Below are positions 54,195 through 63,935 of a stretch of DNA of 64,000 nt, piece after piece. The stretch is from assembly GCF_964656455.1 (NCBI RefSeq), contig NW_027555031.1, positions 39,902 to 103,901 on the forward strand, given 5' to 3'. The notes beneath the pieces were generated by a model. The model was not told the origin of the DNA. It worked only from the letters and a program-made list of their open reading frames with translations, and did not search any database. The first letter of the stretch is position 1. The number at the start of each line of letters is the position of its first letter. The position numbers were made by a program, and so were the translations under genes. Source of the DNA: Halichoerus grypus. Lineage: Eukaryota; Chordata; Mammalia; Carnivora; Phocidae.

Positions 54195-55450
54195 AGACAC
54201 AGTAAAGTTGAATGGAGAAGGCAAATAATTCAGCATTGAAAATGGAGTCCAGGGAGTTGTGTTACAGAAACTCATTGAAGGCCCTATGGAGACACAAAGA
54301 AAGGACAGCTAACCCAGCCTCAGGCTTCCAGGACAGTTGCTCAGAAGAGGTATCTTCTTAGAGGAGAATGTGCCCTGAAATAAAGGGCCTTCCAAGCAGA
54401 GCAAGGAGCACATGGGAAGGCCTCAAGATATGCAAGAATGTGGCTCTCTTGGACACTTGTATACTATTGGAGCCAAGTGTGATGGGAGAGGCAGGGCGAG
54501 ATGAGGCTGGAGAGCAAGCTAATTAGGACTCTGTAATAAATGCTACAGCAGTGAAACAAAGTGCTCTATAAGAACAAAAGAATGAGCTGCTGATTTCTTG
54601 TAAGGGCAATGACAGTTGGACTCAATCTGATGGGTGAGTAGGAGTTTGCCTCAGAGAAGAGTATGAATAGCATCCTAAATGAGGAGAATAGCCTAGAATA
54701 ATAAAAGAGCCTTTTGTCTTTAAGCAATGGTAAGAATTCAGTGTGGCTCAAGTGGGGAGGGTGCTGAGATGCATAATAAAAATAATAGCTCACATGTATT
54801 GAGCATTTACTATGTGCCAGGCATTGTGCTGATGCTATTGAATTAACCCATTTCCTCTTAATGACAGTCTTATGAAGGAGGTATTTCTATTATCCCCATT
54901 TTACAGATGGGGAAATTGGAAGGTTAAGTAACTTGGTCAAGGCCCCGTAGCTAGTTAAGGGGCATATCTGGGAGTCGAGCCCAGGTCTATGAGATTCCAA
55001 AGCACATGCCTCGAAACATTAGCTGTCCTCTTCCCATCATTGTTTGGCAGTTGAGTCATAGAGCTTTGGAGGGAAAGGGTGAGTTCAGTTTGGGGCATCC
55101 AAAGAAGATTCTGAGAAGGCAGCTGTACATACACGGTTGTAGCCCCGAAAAGATGAACAGCTGTAGTGAAGATCTGGGAGTCATCAGCTAATTTTTAGGG
55201 ACTAAAACCCTGAATGTGGATGTGGGCTTTGGACAGAACCCTCTGCAGCTTGGACATTTGAGAGCCAGCTGGGGAGCAAAGGATGCCGACAAGGAGAAGC
55301 TAGAGAGGTAGGGAGGCAAAAGTGAGCACGAATGCCACATGCTACAGAGATAGTCAGTCAGACGAGGACTGCAAAAGGACCTGTAGGTTTTGCAAATGAC
55401 CTCACAAGTGACTTTGTGCAGACCAGTTTCCTGAGACTGGTAGATAAGGG
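54195..55450 (-). mobile_element. L2 with reverse-transcriptase region, MIR inside
   Basis: Antisense L2 on both sides of a MIR (54776-55015). Left part: ccttccaagcagagcaagg, ggaaggcctcaagatatgc, gatgaggctggagagc. Right part: gatctgggagtcatcagctaa, gaggtagggaggcaaaagtg, gacgaggactgcaaaagg, gcaaatgacctcacaagtgac. These parallel the 51120-52440 copy and extend further 5'. Confidence 0.75.
54776..55015 (-). mobile_element. MIR, near full length
   Basis: Antisense: attgagcatttactatgtgcc, tatccccattttacagatgg, gtaacttggtcaaggcc, gagtcgagcccaggtctatg. Well preserved and nested in L2. Confidence 0.9.
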
Positions 55451-55589
55451 GAAAGGGACAATTGATAGATTTATAATGAAACTTAGTGCAACTTCTCAGT
55501 TTTTGCTATTATGAAAAAAAAAATTCATCCTTTGTCAACTACATTTCCTGATTTGGGGTACAGGAAAATGCAGCAAGACATCAGCAGTA

Positions 55590-55715
55590 ACTTGGCTGTG
55601 GGGTATTTGGCAAGCCATTTACTTCCCTTCTTGGGGCATCAGCTTCCTCATCTGTTGACAAAGGTATTGGAAGAGACATACTCCTAAGTTTTCTCCCGGA
55701 TCCAAAATTCTGTTC
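55590..55715 (+). mobile_element. MIR
   Basis: tttggcaagccatttacttccc, gcatcagcttcctcatctgttg. Sense. Confidence 0.65.
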
Positions 55716-55926
55716 TCCATTCCAGATGCTCCTTGGGGATGCCGGTGTTGATGGGGAAGGTGAAATAGGACTCAGGCGCAGGGAAAGAGAAGGGCCCCCT
55801 TTAACTGCTGCAGCTGTCCCATGGGGCTTGTTCCCTCTCAGTCTTGTTTGCTCCCCGGTCCTCCAAGGCGGCTGTTGGAGCCAATGATGAGAAACACATG
55901 TTTCTGGGCAGCCCTGGTGTTGCGCA

Positions 55927-55945
55927 GTGCCGCCAGGGGGAGGGC
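55927..55945 (+). promoter_or_regulatory. CTCF-like motif
   Basis: agtgccgccagggggaggg contains CCGCCAGGGGGAGG, close to CCASYAGRKGGCRS, with G for A at position 3 and A for C at the GGC step. Non-repetitive context. Confidence 0.45.
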
Positions 55946-56039
55946 AAAAAAGAAAAGAGAAAAAAAAAAAAAGAGAAAGGAAGGAAAGAAAAGAGCTTTG
56001 GTATTCTCAGCCTCCACAGACAATTCCCCCATTGATGTG

Positions 56040-56052
56040 CTGTGAGTCACAG
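56040..56052. promoter_or_regulatory. AP-1 site in a 13-bp palindrome
   Basis: CTGTGAGTCACAG is a perfect palindrome around TGAGTCA, the AP-1 (FOS/JUN) consensus. It lies in the GC-rich unique block about 100 bp from the CTCF-like word. Confidence 0.35.
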
Positions 56053-56664
56053 TGGGCCGCCAGGCCATCGCGGTTTCTGAATCACTTCCTCCAAAAGGGG
56101 CTCTCCACTTGTTCCGCGGGCTGGCTTTGGCCGGGGCTGGAATGCGAGGAGGTTGGGCCCTTCGGAGTGCCCCTGACTGCTCTCCTCTTTGCTGGAGCTC
56201 CAGCAGCAGAGGTAGAGGTTCCAGGTTCCAGGACAGGGGGCCTCAATGGAAGGTGGCAAAGGAGCAGGTTGAACTTGCTTGTTCCAACTGATGGACCCTC
56301 TTTCAGTGCTAAAACTCATGCCTTCCTCCCTGGTTAGAGATGGAAGTAAAGTAAAAACCCAGATTAAAAGCCACAGTTTTCTCCAACGGGCACCAGACTC
56401 AGCCAGATCTGGATTTTCCATCTTCTCCACCTTGATTCTCTGGCTAGGAGGGCAAGGCTTATTATCTCTTTTGGGCAGAGGTAGATGTAAAGTTGATCCT
56501 GGCCATTCCTCCAACAACTCACATTAGGGTGTTTTGGACTGCATCTCTTGATCTCCCATCTTTTCAACTTCCATTTTTGAGGACAAGGATAATAATGGCC
56601 CAAGATGCCCTCACCTGGGTGATGGTATTCAAGCGAGAGTCAGTTTTAAGTTCTTCCTTAGGAT

Positions 56665-56920
56665 AAACTTCATTCATTCAACAGAACTTTGTGCTCCCTT
56701 TGAGCTAGAATCTGTGTAGGCATCAGGGGTTCTGAGAGGAAATGGACATGGTCCTAGCTGGATAGAAGAGAAAGACTGATAAATCAACAATGCAAATTCA
56801 ATATGGCAGGTGCTCTGGTGGAGGGGCCCAGAGGAGATCATCAAACACAAACTTGGGGATGGGGGACCTCAGGGAAGGCATCCAGAAAGATTTGTTGGAT
56901 TGAATAAGGTGACATTTAGT
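56665..56920 (-). mobile_element. L2 3' end
   Basis: acttcattcattcaacagaac, gacatggtcctagctgg, tcagggaaggcatccagaaag. Antisense, decayed. Confidence 0.65.
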
Positions 56921-57052
56921 ACCCTTTTCCTTTGTCCAGCCACCATTGCCCCCATCCCCCCAGGACTTTCCAGAAGGTCAGTATCTTCACTGAACACTGG
57001 AGATGAGACCTACTCTCAGCCCTCTAAGAGATGATGTGGTCTCTCTCCTCCA

Positions 57053-57070
57053 TGCCAACAGAGGGCACTG
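57053..57070 (+). promoter_or_regulatory. CTCF-like motif (plus orientation)
   Basis: TGCCAACAGAGGGCACTG matches the extended CTCF motif TGGCCASYAGRKGGCRCTG at most positions, including AGAGGGCA. Non-repetitive sequence. Confidence 0.55.
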
Positions 57071-57109
57071 TTTCCCAATGACCCTAGCTGTTTGGGACTA
57101 TACTAGAAC

Positions 57110-57124
57110 GCCGCCATCTTGTGG
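57110..57124 (-). promoter_or_regulatory. CTCF-like and YY1 composite (minus orientation)
   Basis: On minus, CCACAAGATGGCGGC fits the CTCF core except at one pyrimidine position. AAGATGGCGGC within it is a perfect YY1 consensus. It lies 40 bp from the plus-oriented site, so the two point toward each other. Confidence 0.55.
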
Positions 57125-57309
57125 GCATGCTGAGCCATGTTCGTTTTACAACTCTATGCTCCTGGGGCCCTTATCAGAGACGGGTTGACCTGGAAGCAAT
57201 GCCCAAAAGAAAGAAACAGGGTCTGACTTGGCTACTTATCTGATTGTAGTTACAAGTGAAGGGTAAAAACAACACCTTTTAAGAGGTCAGCTTTGTCCAC
57301 ATTTAGCAA

Positions 57310-57395
57310 GGGCTCTCTCTGCCGTGTACCAGTGTGTCCCTAGCACCTAGCATAGTGCCTAGACCTACAAAAATATGTTACACAAATCAATGAAA
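57310..57395 (+). mobile_element. L2 terminus
   Basis: gtgtccctagcacctagcatagtgcctag, then a degenerate end. Sense. Confidence 0.6.
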
Positions 57396-57474
57396 TCAGA
57401 CACTTGTAAGTAAAGTTCTAGAAACAACAAACGTTGTTTGCTGGAGGAGAATAGAGACGTTGTCTATATTGTCT

Positions 57475-57590
57475 AGTAGAACCTCCTCTTCCTTGGGTGT
57501 AGCACAGAAAGATACAATGATTTGCCCAAGGTCACACAGCTAGTTTCAGAGCTGGGACTGGTGGGCGTGTCACCTGACTTGTCACTATGG
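57475..57590 (-). mobile_element. MIR fragment
   Basis: gatttgcccaaggtcacacagctag followed by agagctgggactgg. Antisense, core intact. Confidence 0.75.
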
Positions 57591-58035
57591 TTGCCTGGCA
57601 GGGTCAGCCCATGCTTACATGAGGAACAAAGCAAAGCAGCATATCTGTCTAGAGCAGGCACTTGTCTAGAGTTATACTTGGTGGAAGAGCTTTCCAGTGA
57701 GAATTTCTGAAGTATCTTCACAAGGACTCTAATACTGGCCTGTGCTTCAAAATAAGGAATCTAGCTAGTGTGCTGAATACAGAGGTAAAGGATACCTGGC
57801 AATCCAAGGAACATAAGATGAGCTGAAATGCAGTCACTGGACACAGAGAATGTGATGCAGAAGGTGCCACAGCCATATCGTAGGGTCCACGTGGGACCCT
57901 TGTTTCCCAGGAGAGCTCGTGAAATAACATAACCCATGTCCTGATGGTGTATGAACTTGAGCTTCAGAGTGGGCAATGGTTATCCAGATGGAAAGAGCAG
58001 CCTGGCCCACATATAAGAACAAAGGGTCTGGCTAT
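57591..58035. other. Unique sequence with E-box palindrome
   Basis: AGGGTCCACGTGGGACCCT (57882-57900) has 7-bp inverted arms around the E-box CACGTG (57888-57893). No gene recognised. Confidence 0.4.
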
Positions 58036-58039
58036 TTCC

Positions 58040-58264
58040 CTAACACACCCCCAATGACCTCATTTTCTCCAGTTCACCCTCTGCCCTACGCCACACTGAT
58101 TTTTCTAACAATCCCCTGCTTAGACCATCCGTGGCCCCCCATTGCCAACAGGATAGAATCCAAAACCTTTGGCTTCCATTCTCATCTGGCCCACCCCACC
58201 TCTCTAGCCATATGTTTCATCCCTTAACACCTAGCCCTTCACACCTTGACACACTGCTTGCTTG
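58040..58264 (+). mobile_element. L2 3' region, upstream part
   Basis: cccctgcttagaccatccg, ccattgccaacaggatagaatcc, ctcatctggcccaccccacc. Sense. Interrupted by a MIR and resumes at about 58498. Confidence 0.65.
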
Positions 58265-58497
58265 TGTTGAGTGGGTTCCAGGCCTAGACTCACCACTCGT
58301 TACCACTGGGACCTTAAGGAAATCACTTAACTCTCCATGCCCCCATTTCATCATCTGTAAAAATGGAGATCCAAGTAGCATCTACCAGACTGGGCCATTG
58401 TGAGAATCAATTGAGCTCTGCATGTGAAGCCTCTAAACAGTGCCTAGCACATGTATGTTGTCAATATGTGTTAGGGATAGTTACTATTAGTATCACT
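58265..58497 (+). mobile_element. MIR nested in L2
   Basis: ttaccactgggaccttaagg, catttcatcatctgtaaaaatgg, cagtgcctagcacatgtatg. Sense. Confidence 0.8.
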
Positions 58498-58690
58498 AAA
58501 TCCACCATGCTTCCTCACACTCCCATCCCTTTGCACATTCTATTCCCTATGCCTGAAAAGTCCTTCCCTACCTTCTTCCTCAGATAGACCACAGCTCATC
58601 CTTCAAGAACCAGCTCAATGTGCCCTTTTTAGCCACAGATGAAATTAATTGCACCCTCATCTTTGTATACACCCTACTGCAGGTTCATCA
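58498..58690 (+). mobile_element. L2 3' region, continuation
   Basis: tttgcacattctattccctatgcc, ctcatccttcaagaaccagctc. Its first 125 bp match 60740-60866 closely (see findings). Confidence 0.65.
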
Positions 58691-59300
58691 GAAATCCCAT
58701 TAACACCCTGAGACTCCCCATCAGTCACACGGGGTAATGGCATCTATGTATCATGACACCTCATGGATCAAATGGGTAACTCCATAGTTGTCCTACAGAC
58801 TGGGCAAATTACAAAGCCCTTGACAAGCATGAGAGATGTGTATTTTTGTAATTTGAGAAGGAATGTCAGCTGCCCTGCTTCTGACCTGCCAGGGCAGGGC
58901 CAGCCCGTCCTTCACTGTGGTGACCCAAGACCCAGCCTCCAGCAGTGCCCCCTCCTTGTCATACACACTAGCTCCCTCGGCAGCCCTGCTCACCCACGCT
59001 TGTTTCCCAGGCGCTGGCAGCTCCTGGCCCACCCGTCCAGTCAAGGCAAGCACTGGCTGTTAGGACAAGAAGTCAGCTCCTCACCCATCTCCTTCGTCCA
59101 GTTTCCCCCAGACTCTGGCCACCCTGGCTGCCCTTGTCTCCCCAGTGAGGCTCTGCCTTAACTAAAAAGTAAATGTTACTGTGTTTACCATAAAATGGAA
59201 AGGTCCCCTCCTGGCTCCCCACTCATTCTCCCTTGCTCCTCCCTCCTCCCCCACAGCTTGTTTTAATGTCCTCGAAGCCATCTCAGGGCCTTTAACAAGC
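58691..59300. other. Unique GC-rich sequence
   Basis: A 132-aa plus frame (58763-59161) overlaps an 86-aa minus frame (58793-59053). Neither resembles a known protein. No repeat recognised. Confidence 0.4.
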
Positions 59301-59304
59301 CTCC

Positions 59305-59455
59305 CTTCATGCACTCATCAAGCATTGTGTGAAGCACCTACTCTCTGCAAGGCACTGTGGGAGATTTCAGCGATGAAGAAGATGCAAACACTGGGCTAGG
59401 GGGAAGGGAGGGGGCAGCAAACGTCTCAACACACAGTGCTCAATGCCAGCACCGT
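59305..59455 (-). mobile_element. L2 tail
   Basis: gaagcacctactctctgcaaggcactgtgg. Antisense, decayed. Confidence 0.55.
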
Positions 59456-59459
59456 GTCA

Positions 59460-59620
59460 GATACTTAGGTTCCTCCCCTGAATTTGCACCCCTTGGGGTA
59501 GGTTTTGTTACATAATCCCCACTTCTTTGCAGACACAGCTGAGATTAGGGAATTTACCTGAAGTTGCACCACTACTCACTGGCAGAGATAAAATTTAAAA
59601 CCTGCATCATTTCCCTAAAC
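59460..59620 (-). mobile_element. MIR
   Basis: ccttggggtaggttttgttacataatccccac, tttacctgaagttgcacc. Antisense, decayed. Confidence 0.6.
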
Positions 59621-59924
59621 CATACCTTCCTATAGTAAGAGAGATGCAGGCAATACACTGCTAAGGGGGATCCAGAGCCCAGGGATAAGCATCCTTAAGG
59701 CAGTGTTGGGTCAGATATCATCTTTGTCAACTGCTATCACAGACGCCCAAGATCGCTGTATTTTCTCCCATATTCTTTAGCCCCAAACTTGCCGGAGAGA
59801 ACTATAGATCTGCCTATCATTTGAGTTATATGATGTCTCCCTATTCCCTAAACCAGACACCAGGGGACTGGGTGGAACCAAGAATACTAGCAAAAACTTA
59901 CAAAGAATGCATTACACATGAGAG

Positions 59925-60135
59925 TTTCACCTAGATGCTTTCTGTGCGCTCAGTACAACAACCTGATGAAGTTTGTGCTATTATTATCATCGTCATTTTA
60001 GTGATAAAGAAACAGGTACAGAGAGTGGAGAAACTGGCCTAAGATTACACAGCTAGAAGTGGCTGAGCTGGGATGTGAGCCCGGAGAGGCAGACTTTGGA
60101 GTTCGGGCTCTTAGTGACTTCTCTGTGCTGCCTCT
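59925..60135 (-). mobile_element. MIR
   Basis: tgctattattatcatcgtcattttag, cctaagattacacagctag, gagctgggatgtgagccc. Antisense. Confidence 0.75.
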
Positions 60136-60164
60136 TAATGGTTTAAAATGCAAATACTCTATGG

Positions 60165-60325
60165 ATGGGGCACTCATGTGCTGGACACCATGCTAGATGC
60201 TGGGGATACAGTGGCAAATGATGATGCATGGTCCCTGCCCTCGCGTAGCCCGACTTCTCAAGGGGGAATCAGCTAGCTATAAACCAGCAACTTCAACATA
60301 GAGGCCAACGGGTGCAAGGTTAGGA
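60165..60325 (-). mobile_element. L2 tail
   Basis: catgtgctggacaccatgctagatgctggggatacagtgg, atggtccctgccctcgcg. Antisense. Confidence 0.75.
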
Positions 60326-60480
60326 GTGGGCTCCAGATGCTGCCTGAGTTAGAATCTCTGTCCCTCCACTTCCCAGCGGTGTGATCTCGGTCATGTTAAC
60401 AAATGTCTCTGTGCCTCTGTAATGTCAGTATCTATACGTCAGGGCATCACTCTGGGAAGGATTAAATGGGATAATACGGA
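60326..60480 (+). mobile_element. MIR
   Basis: gagttagaatctctgtccctcc, gcggtgtgatctcggtcatgtt, ggattaaatgggataatac. Sense. A second MIR starts at its end. Confidence 0.7.
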
Positions 60481-60690
60481 GAGGTAGTTACCCTAGTATG
60501 ACATACTGCTTAGGTTTGATTCCTGATTCTGTCACTTCCTAGCTATGTGACCTTGAGCGTATTACTTCTCTGTGCCCCAGCTTCCTCCCCTGTAGAGTGG
60601 GAATGATAGTATCTACCTCATAGGGTCATCATCAGAATAGAATGGGTTAATGTAAACCATGTAATCTGTGAGCACTCATTATAAAATAAC
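60481..60690 (+). mobile_element. MIR
   Basis: gattcctgattctgtcacttcctagc, tatgtgaccttgagcg, ccccagcttcctcccctgtag, tacctcatagggtcatcatc. Sense. Confidence 0.8.
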
Positions 60691-60739
60691 TGTCATTAAC
60701 AGTTGAATCTGTCCTCCCAGATATCACCAAGCGTTACCA

Positions 60740-60965
60740 CTAAATCCACTGTGCTTCCTCATGCTTCCATCTCTTTGCACATGCTGTTCCCTATACCTGG
60801 AATGCCCACCCCTACCTTCTCTCTCAGATGACACCAGCTCATTCTTCAAGGTCCAGCTCAATGTCCCCCTCTGCTGCCTCTCACAGCCCCTGCAGGGGAA
60901 GTTAATTATCTCACCTTTGCACAGGTCCCTGGTTTCCCCCCACCCTCCCTCGTGCCTGGCAAAGA
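60740..60965 (+). mobile_element. L2-type 3' region
   Basis: ctttgcacatgctgttccctatacc, gctcattcttcaaggtccagctc. Sense. Preceded by a MIR, as at 58498. Confidence 0.6.
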
Positions 60966-61907
60966 CATGGGGCTAAATGCTGAGGAGTCTGTGACACTTC
61001 TTTTCTACTTCTGCATTGAATCGTGTTGCCTGGGATCACAGAAGACCGTTAGTGGACTCTAAAGTTTAGTAATGAACTTAAAAATTAGATGTCATATGAG
61101 GGAGTTGTCAGACACTGTCTCCAAATATCGTGCCTATCTATTACTGAATATGCAGTTTTCTCCATATTTAATATTACTATTAGTCTACTGTGTAATGTTA
61201 TATATTGGCTAGTGCTCTAGAGCATGCGGTTTTCGAATACAAATCATTTGTATTCTGGATGGGTGTATTTTGTTTGTTCCTGAGATCCTGCAAAAGAATT
61301 AAAACAGGTATTTAACAGGAACTGAGAAACAGTCTTAAAACCAATCCTACATTCTTTCGTGTATTCATGCTCACCTCTCTCACTGGCGCTGCCAACCCCA
61401 CCGAGGGGTGCCTGGGTCAGACCAGTCTCTAACTGAATGTGAGTGGCCCCCGGCAGAAGGGTCACTTGGGCCTGGCGGCAGCAACCTCCCTTAACAACAG
61501 CCCAGCCAGCTCTCCACTAACTTCTGACTCCCCCTCAAGTACTTATGGAGGCCTCTGGTTTCTTTCCATGTCACAGGAGAACCGAAGGTGTCTCCAGAGT
61601 GCAGACTCAGGCTCTCTCAGGCTGAGGCTGACAGAGCGTGGGGAGGTGGAGGTGGGAAGGATGCTTGTGAGGGGGTCTCTTCCCAGAAGTCCAAATGAGA
61701 ATCAGGCAGAAGCCCCCCCCCCCCCACCTTCCTCATCAGCTTTCTCCTCAACCCAGAGAGGTCCTCAGAGATAGCACTTTAACTCAGAGGGAATGTGGGC
61801 ACCCAACTTCTCACCAGCGCCCCCCCTCCTCTGCTTTTCTCTCTCTCCTGGTCCTCCTCCCACAGTCCCTTGAGGTGGAGAAGGCTGACTTTATTCTCCC
61901 TCCTCTC
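60966..61907. other. Unique sequence
   Basis: AT-rich first half with the palindrome gaatacaaatcatttgtattc (61235-61255, 9-bp arms). GC-rich second half with a C run (61713-61726). No gene supported. Confidence 0.4.
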
Positions 61908-61921
61908 TGGACTTCCCTACA
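61908..61921. repeat. Direct repeat flanking U6 fragment (left)
   Basis: tggacttccctaca, repeated exactly at 61953-61966. Confidence 0.97.
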
Positions 61922-61952
61922 ATTTTAGTATATGTGCTGCCGAAGCGAGCAC
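61920..61952 (-). pseudogene. U6 snRNA 5' fragment, tailless retropseudogene
   Basis: On minus it reads gtgctcgcttcggcagcaca and 13 more bases, identical to nucleotides 1-33 of mammalian U6 snRNA and starting exactly at its 5' end. The last two bases overlap the flanking repeat. No U6 body, poly(A) or Pol III promoter is present, so it is not a functional snRNA. 14-bp direct repeats flank it. Confidence 0.95.
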
Positions 61953-62184
61953 TGGACTTCCCTACATCATGTCTTCCTCCCATGGGCATTTGCCCTTATG
62001 GTTCAGCCTAAAAAGCAACTTATACACAACTAACTACAATATGAGGTAGAGAGTGGTGAATGCCAAGAGAGATAAGGGACAGGCACTGGGAAGTTCCAAG
62101 GCATGGACTCCACCCCCAGCACAGAGAAGCAAACAGGTGAACAGGTAGGAGAGGGCTAGGCCTGGCATTTTGGGGCAGCAGGTT

Positions 62185-62560
62185 TTAAGCTGCATATTGA
62201 CCTATGACCAGGAGAGAGAGACCCTTCCAAGAGTGACACGGCAGGGCAAAGCCTCAAAGACAGGAAGGCATGAGGCAAGTTGTCCTGTTTGGATGGAATA
62301 TGAAGGGGACAAGGGGAAAATAAGGCTGGGGCCAAATCACAGGAGGCTTTGAATATGGAGTCAAGGAACTTGATTTGGGGGTCACTTGAGGAGGTCGCCA
62401 AGGACATTCATTTTTTAAATCAGGTAAGACTGGAGCCAGGCTTTGAGAAGGTGACAAAGTAGCAGAGTGAGCAGGATGGAGTTGAGGTCGGGAGTAGAGT
62501 CCAGACAAAAAATAGGATGAAGGGGAGTAGAATGGTAAGGTGTGTGAAGGATATGAAACA
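62185..62560 (-). mobile_element. L2 3' region
   Basis: gggcaaagcctcaaagacag, ggggccaaatcacaggagg, ctttgaatatggagtcaagg, gaggtcgggagtagag. Antisense and decayed. The part 62055-62185 may belong to it. Confidence 0.65.
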
Positions 62561-62865
62561 GACAATAAGCTTTAGGCAACCTGGCCGGTCCAGGCTGCTC
62601 CTAACAGACTTACCTGGTTGCTGTGACCAGTCTCCTCTCTCAGGCATGGGCCCAGCAGGAGACATCTGGGCACTGTAGCCCCCCATATGGGTCCCAGGAC
62701 CTGATTAAAGCCAGGGACAGGGAGGTAAGCAGTTTCTGGAAGAAGTCATGGGCGAGGCCAGGCAGGTACTGAAGGTTCAGTGTTACTTGTTCACAGAAAA
62801 TACCTCTCTCTTACATTCCATGGGCCAGAGAGCAAAGAGTGGGAAAGGAAGCCGGGAGGTGGAGA
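62561..62865. other. Unique sequence
   Basis: No gene or clear repeat recognised. Confidence 0.35.
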
Positions 62866-62869
62866 CAGA

Positions 62870-63030
62870 TACGTTTCCTGAGCACTCACTCTAATCTTCA
62901 GGTGCTATTTGCAGATTAAAGAAAATGAGGCTCAGAGACGTTGAGCAATTTTCTCAAGGGCACCAAGCTAACAAATGGCAGAGGAAGAATGTGCACCCCA
63001 GTCTTTCTGACCACATCCACTCAGTACACT
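62870..63030 (-). mobile_element. MIR
   Basis: gaaaatgaggctcagagacg, caatggcag-type aacaaatggcagagg, gaatgtgcaccccagtc. Antisense. Confidence 0.7.
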
Positions 63031-63750
63031 GTCTTCTCCAAAGCATGCTTCCCACCTCCTGACCCCCAACCTTTCTCCTCCTGGGTCTCCTGATGGGAAG
63101 CTGTCTGCCATGGAGGAGCGAACTAAAATTGTCTCCTATAGGAAGTTCTCCCACTAAAACATAGTTATCACCCCCATCCCTGCAGACCCTGGGCCAGGAT
63201 TTGGTTGGAAGTAGGGTCCCAATATTTTTGTCTTAACTTGTTTTCTTGCCTTCATTTTTTTTTTTTCTTACCTTGTTTTTTTTTTTTTGGTTTTTGGTTT
63301 TTATTGTAAGGAAAGAGGGAGAAAATGTACGGGGCTGGGAAAAAGCGGTGGCAGGAAGGCAACTTGATAACTGATGATTTTCTGAGTGCTCAGCCTGAAG
63401 GAAGCCAAACAGCTGCAACATATTGGTTACATGGAAATCATTAAGTCATTCTGGGAAGGAATGACAAATGTGTGCGCCTGTGTATATATGGGAGACATGT
63501 GTTTACATATGGAGCGAGGCACCCACAGAGGGAATTGCTTCAATGCCGCCTCCAGGCCAAGAGAAGAAAAGAGAGATTCAAATAGAGCCCCATTGCAGGA
63601 GAAGATTCTGAAAATCAAATTCGTGTTTAACATGAAGCTTGAGCTAAAACTTAGGGGGAAATCATCTCTTCCTTGACATCTAGTCGGAGAGGGACTCCCT
63701 TTAGCAAGAGGAGGCATGGTGGGGGGTAGCACCAGCCGGGACAGGGTGTG
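63031..63750. other. Unique sequence with T-rich tracts
   Basis: Poly(T) runs at 63256-63265 and 63277-63288. A 96-aa plus frame (63386-63676) has no recognisable domain. No gene supported. Confidence 0.35.
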
Positions 63751-63754
63751 AGGA

Positions 63755-63935
63755 GCCCTCAGTTGTGCCGTCTCTGGCACTAACTAGAATGTGATCCTAA
63801 GGAAATTTCTCTCCGCCTTTGGGTCTCAGTTTCTCAAATGTAAAGTGAGGGGGGTTGACAAGATGGTCTCTGACATCACTTCCCGCTCTGACATTCTGTC
63901 AGTGCTCAGTAAATCCTTGTAGCATAAATTCCGAG
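63755..63935 (+). mobile_element. MIR (MIRc-like)
   Basis: ctctggcactaactagaatgtgatcc, gcctttgggtctcagtttctc, gttgacaagatggtctctgac, ctctgacattctgtc. Sense. Confidence 0.7.

Larger units (their letters stand above)
55716..56660. other. Unique GC-rich block with CpGs
   Basis: Highest local density of CpG-bearing words in the window (ccgccaggg, atcgcgg, tccgcgg, gccgg, tgcgagg). Not a CpG island by eye. A purine tract (55945-55993) splits it. Overlapping frames on both strands (136 and 156 aa) have no recognisable family. A candidate regulatory segment. Confidence 0.4.

Noticed and set aside
61920..61952. Functional U6 snRNA gene
   Set aside because: Only the first 33 of about 107 nucleotides are present, with no Pol III terminator or upstream elements identified.
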